Assembly: GCA_937900755.1 (NCBI GenBank)
Contig: CALCDN010000037.1
Coordinates: 1-6,643 of the forward strand
From: an uncultured Acetobacter sp.
GTDB taxonomy: Bacteria; Pseudomonadota; Alphaproteobacteria; Acetobacterales; Acetobacteraceae
DNA: 6,643 nucleotides
Direction: 5' to 3'
Made by a program: the position numbers and the translations under genes. The notes below the pieces were generated by a model, which made no database searches, was not told the DNA's origin, and saw only the letters and a list, made by a program, of their open reading frames with translations. Below, in pieces: positions 6,237 to 6,643 of this stretch. Position 1 is the stretch's first letter, and every line of letters starts with the position of its first letter.

Positions 6237-6270
6237 CGCTGTTCACGCAGGCGTTGGGGGCATGTTGTAA
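6231..6270. repeat. Inverted repeat in the divergent intergenic region
   Basis: TTACAAC (6231-6237) and GTTGTAA (6264-6270) are perfect 7-base inverted arms separated by 26 bases. A second overlapping pair, AACGC (6235-6239) and GCGTT (6251-6255), nests within it. There is no T-run, and it lies upstream of both divergent genes, so it is not a terminator. It could be an operator for a dimeric regulator or a chance repeat. Confidence 0.35.
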
Positions 6271-6299
6271 CAGGTCATCTGTTTTTCATGGGGGCGGCC

Positions 6300-6308
6300 T
6301 GTTATGAT
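6300..6308 (+). promoter_or_regulatory. Possible extended -10 promoter for the EcsC-like gene
   Basis: TGtTATGAT is an extended -10 element: TG one base before TATGAT, which matches the -10 consensus at 5 of 6. It lies about 90 bases before the ATG at 6399. There is no good -35 box, as is usual for extended -10 promoters. The implied 5' leader includes a GC-rich imperfect hairpin at about 6328-6352 (AACGGCGC with GGCGCCGGTT). Confidence 0.35.
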
Positions 6309-6398
6309 CTGCCCGAATACATGGCATAACGGCGCTCTGGCGGCGCCGGTTGTCGCATTTGCTGTAAATGAGGCAGGTAGCAGACAGGAAAGGCACGT

Positions 6399-6643
6399 AT
6401 GAGCATGAAGGAAACAGCAGGCAACGCCCTGACCCCGCTGGCACTGAATGGCCGCGAACTGGGGGAGCTGGAAACCGCCCTGATCGCGGTTGAATCCGGG
6501 CGTGGCGTTCTGGTGCGTCTGGCGGACCTTATGGGCGGGGCCGTGGGCCCCGCCGCGCCGCTGGGCCAGCGGGGGCTGGGCATGGCCCCCCACCTGGAGC
6601 AGCAACTGCGCGCATTGGCGGAAACCGCCCATTCCCGCGCGGT
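6399..6643 (+). CDS. EcsC family-like protein, N-terminal part (runs off window)
   Basis: This is an open reading frame of 81 codons plus two bases with no stop before the window end. It begins MSMKETAGNALTPLALNG and continues with the alpha-helical segments LGELETALIAVESGRGVLVRLADLMGGAVG (about 21-50) and MAPHLEQQLRALAETAH (62-78). The pattern of an acidic/leucine helix, then VRLADLMGG, then a helix ending in AL-x-x-A resembles the N-terminus of EcsC-family proteins as I remember them from proteobacteria. Their biochemical function is unclear; the family is named after B. subtilis EcsC. The start ATG at 6399 has AGGAAAGG (6386-6393) about 5 bases upstream; the second ATG at 6405 is less well placed. 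It is transcribed divergently from the lipoprotein gene. The family call is moderate because most of the protein lies outside the window. Confidence 0.65.
   Translation, partial: MSMKETAGNALTPLALNGRELGELETALIAVESGRGVLVRLADLMGGAVGPAAPLGQRGLGMAPHLEQQLRALAETAHSRA

Noticed and set aside
4773..6329. Plus-strand 518-codon ORF
   Set aside because: It overlaps the end of the EVE gene out of frame, crosses the terminator hairpin and is antisense to two well-supported genes. It is long only because stop codons are rare in GC-rich reverse frames.
6328..6352. GC-rich hairpin AACGGCGC / GGCGCCGGTT as a terminator
   Set aside because: The stem has a bulge, no T-run follows on either strand, and no gene ends here. 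It is at most a 5' leader structure.

Overview
The window looks like chromosomal DNA from a high-GC alphaproteobacterium, most plausibly an acetic acid bacterium (Acetobacteraceae). That placement is an inference from the high GC content, the System I cytochrome c maturation genes and the general character of the proteins; no marker gene is present to settle it. The first 50 bases are not genomic: they are an Illumina Nextera transposase adapter left at the end of a contig.

Positions 51 to 4057 hold a tightly packed cytochrome c maturation operon on the minus strand, transcribed in the order ccmC, ccmD, ccmE, ccmF, ccmG. Three of the four junctions are ATGA start/stop overlaps; only ccmE to ccmF has a short gap. 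Together the products deliver haem across the inner membrane and load it on the chaperone CcmE (CcmC, CcmD, CcmE), reduce the apocytochrome CXXCH thiols (CcmG) and ligate the haem (CcmF). The ABC transporter genes ccmA and ccmB are not upstream of ccmC here, and ccmH would be expected beyond ccmG, past the contig end.

Divergently from ccmC, and separated from it by a 134-base promoter region, lies a plus-strand pair: a YciI-family protein and an EVE-domain protein, one base apart. A strong hairpin that can work in both directions closes this pair. It also closes the convergent minus-strand gene for a small TIGR01244/DUF442 sulfurtransferase-like protein. Upstream of that, also on the minus strand, is a predicted lipoprotein of unknown family with four further cysteines. 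A 246-base divergent region follows, and then the beginning of a plus-strand gene resembling the EcsC family, cut by the window end.

Overall this is ordinary housekeeping and conserved-hypothetical gene content. I found no phage, insertion sequence, CRISPR array, RNA gene or evident novel system. The points most worth a second look are the adapter artefact that truncates ccmG, the unresolved start of ccmC, the rhodanese-like active-site loop in the DUF442 protein, the twin-arginine-like N-terminus of CcmG, the uncharacterised cysteine-rich lipoprotein and the inverted repeat ahead of the EcsC-like gene.
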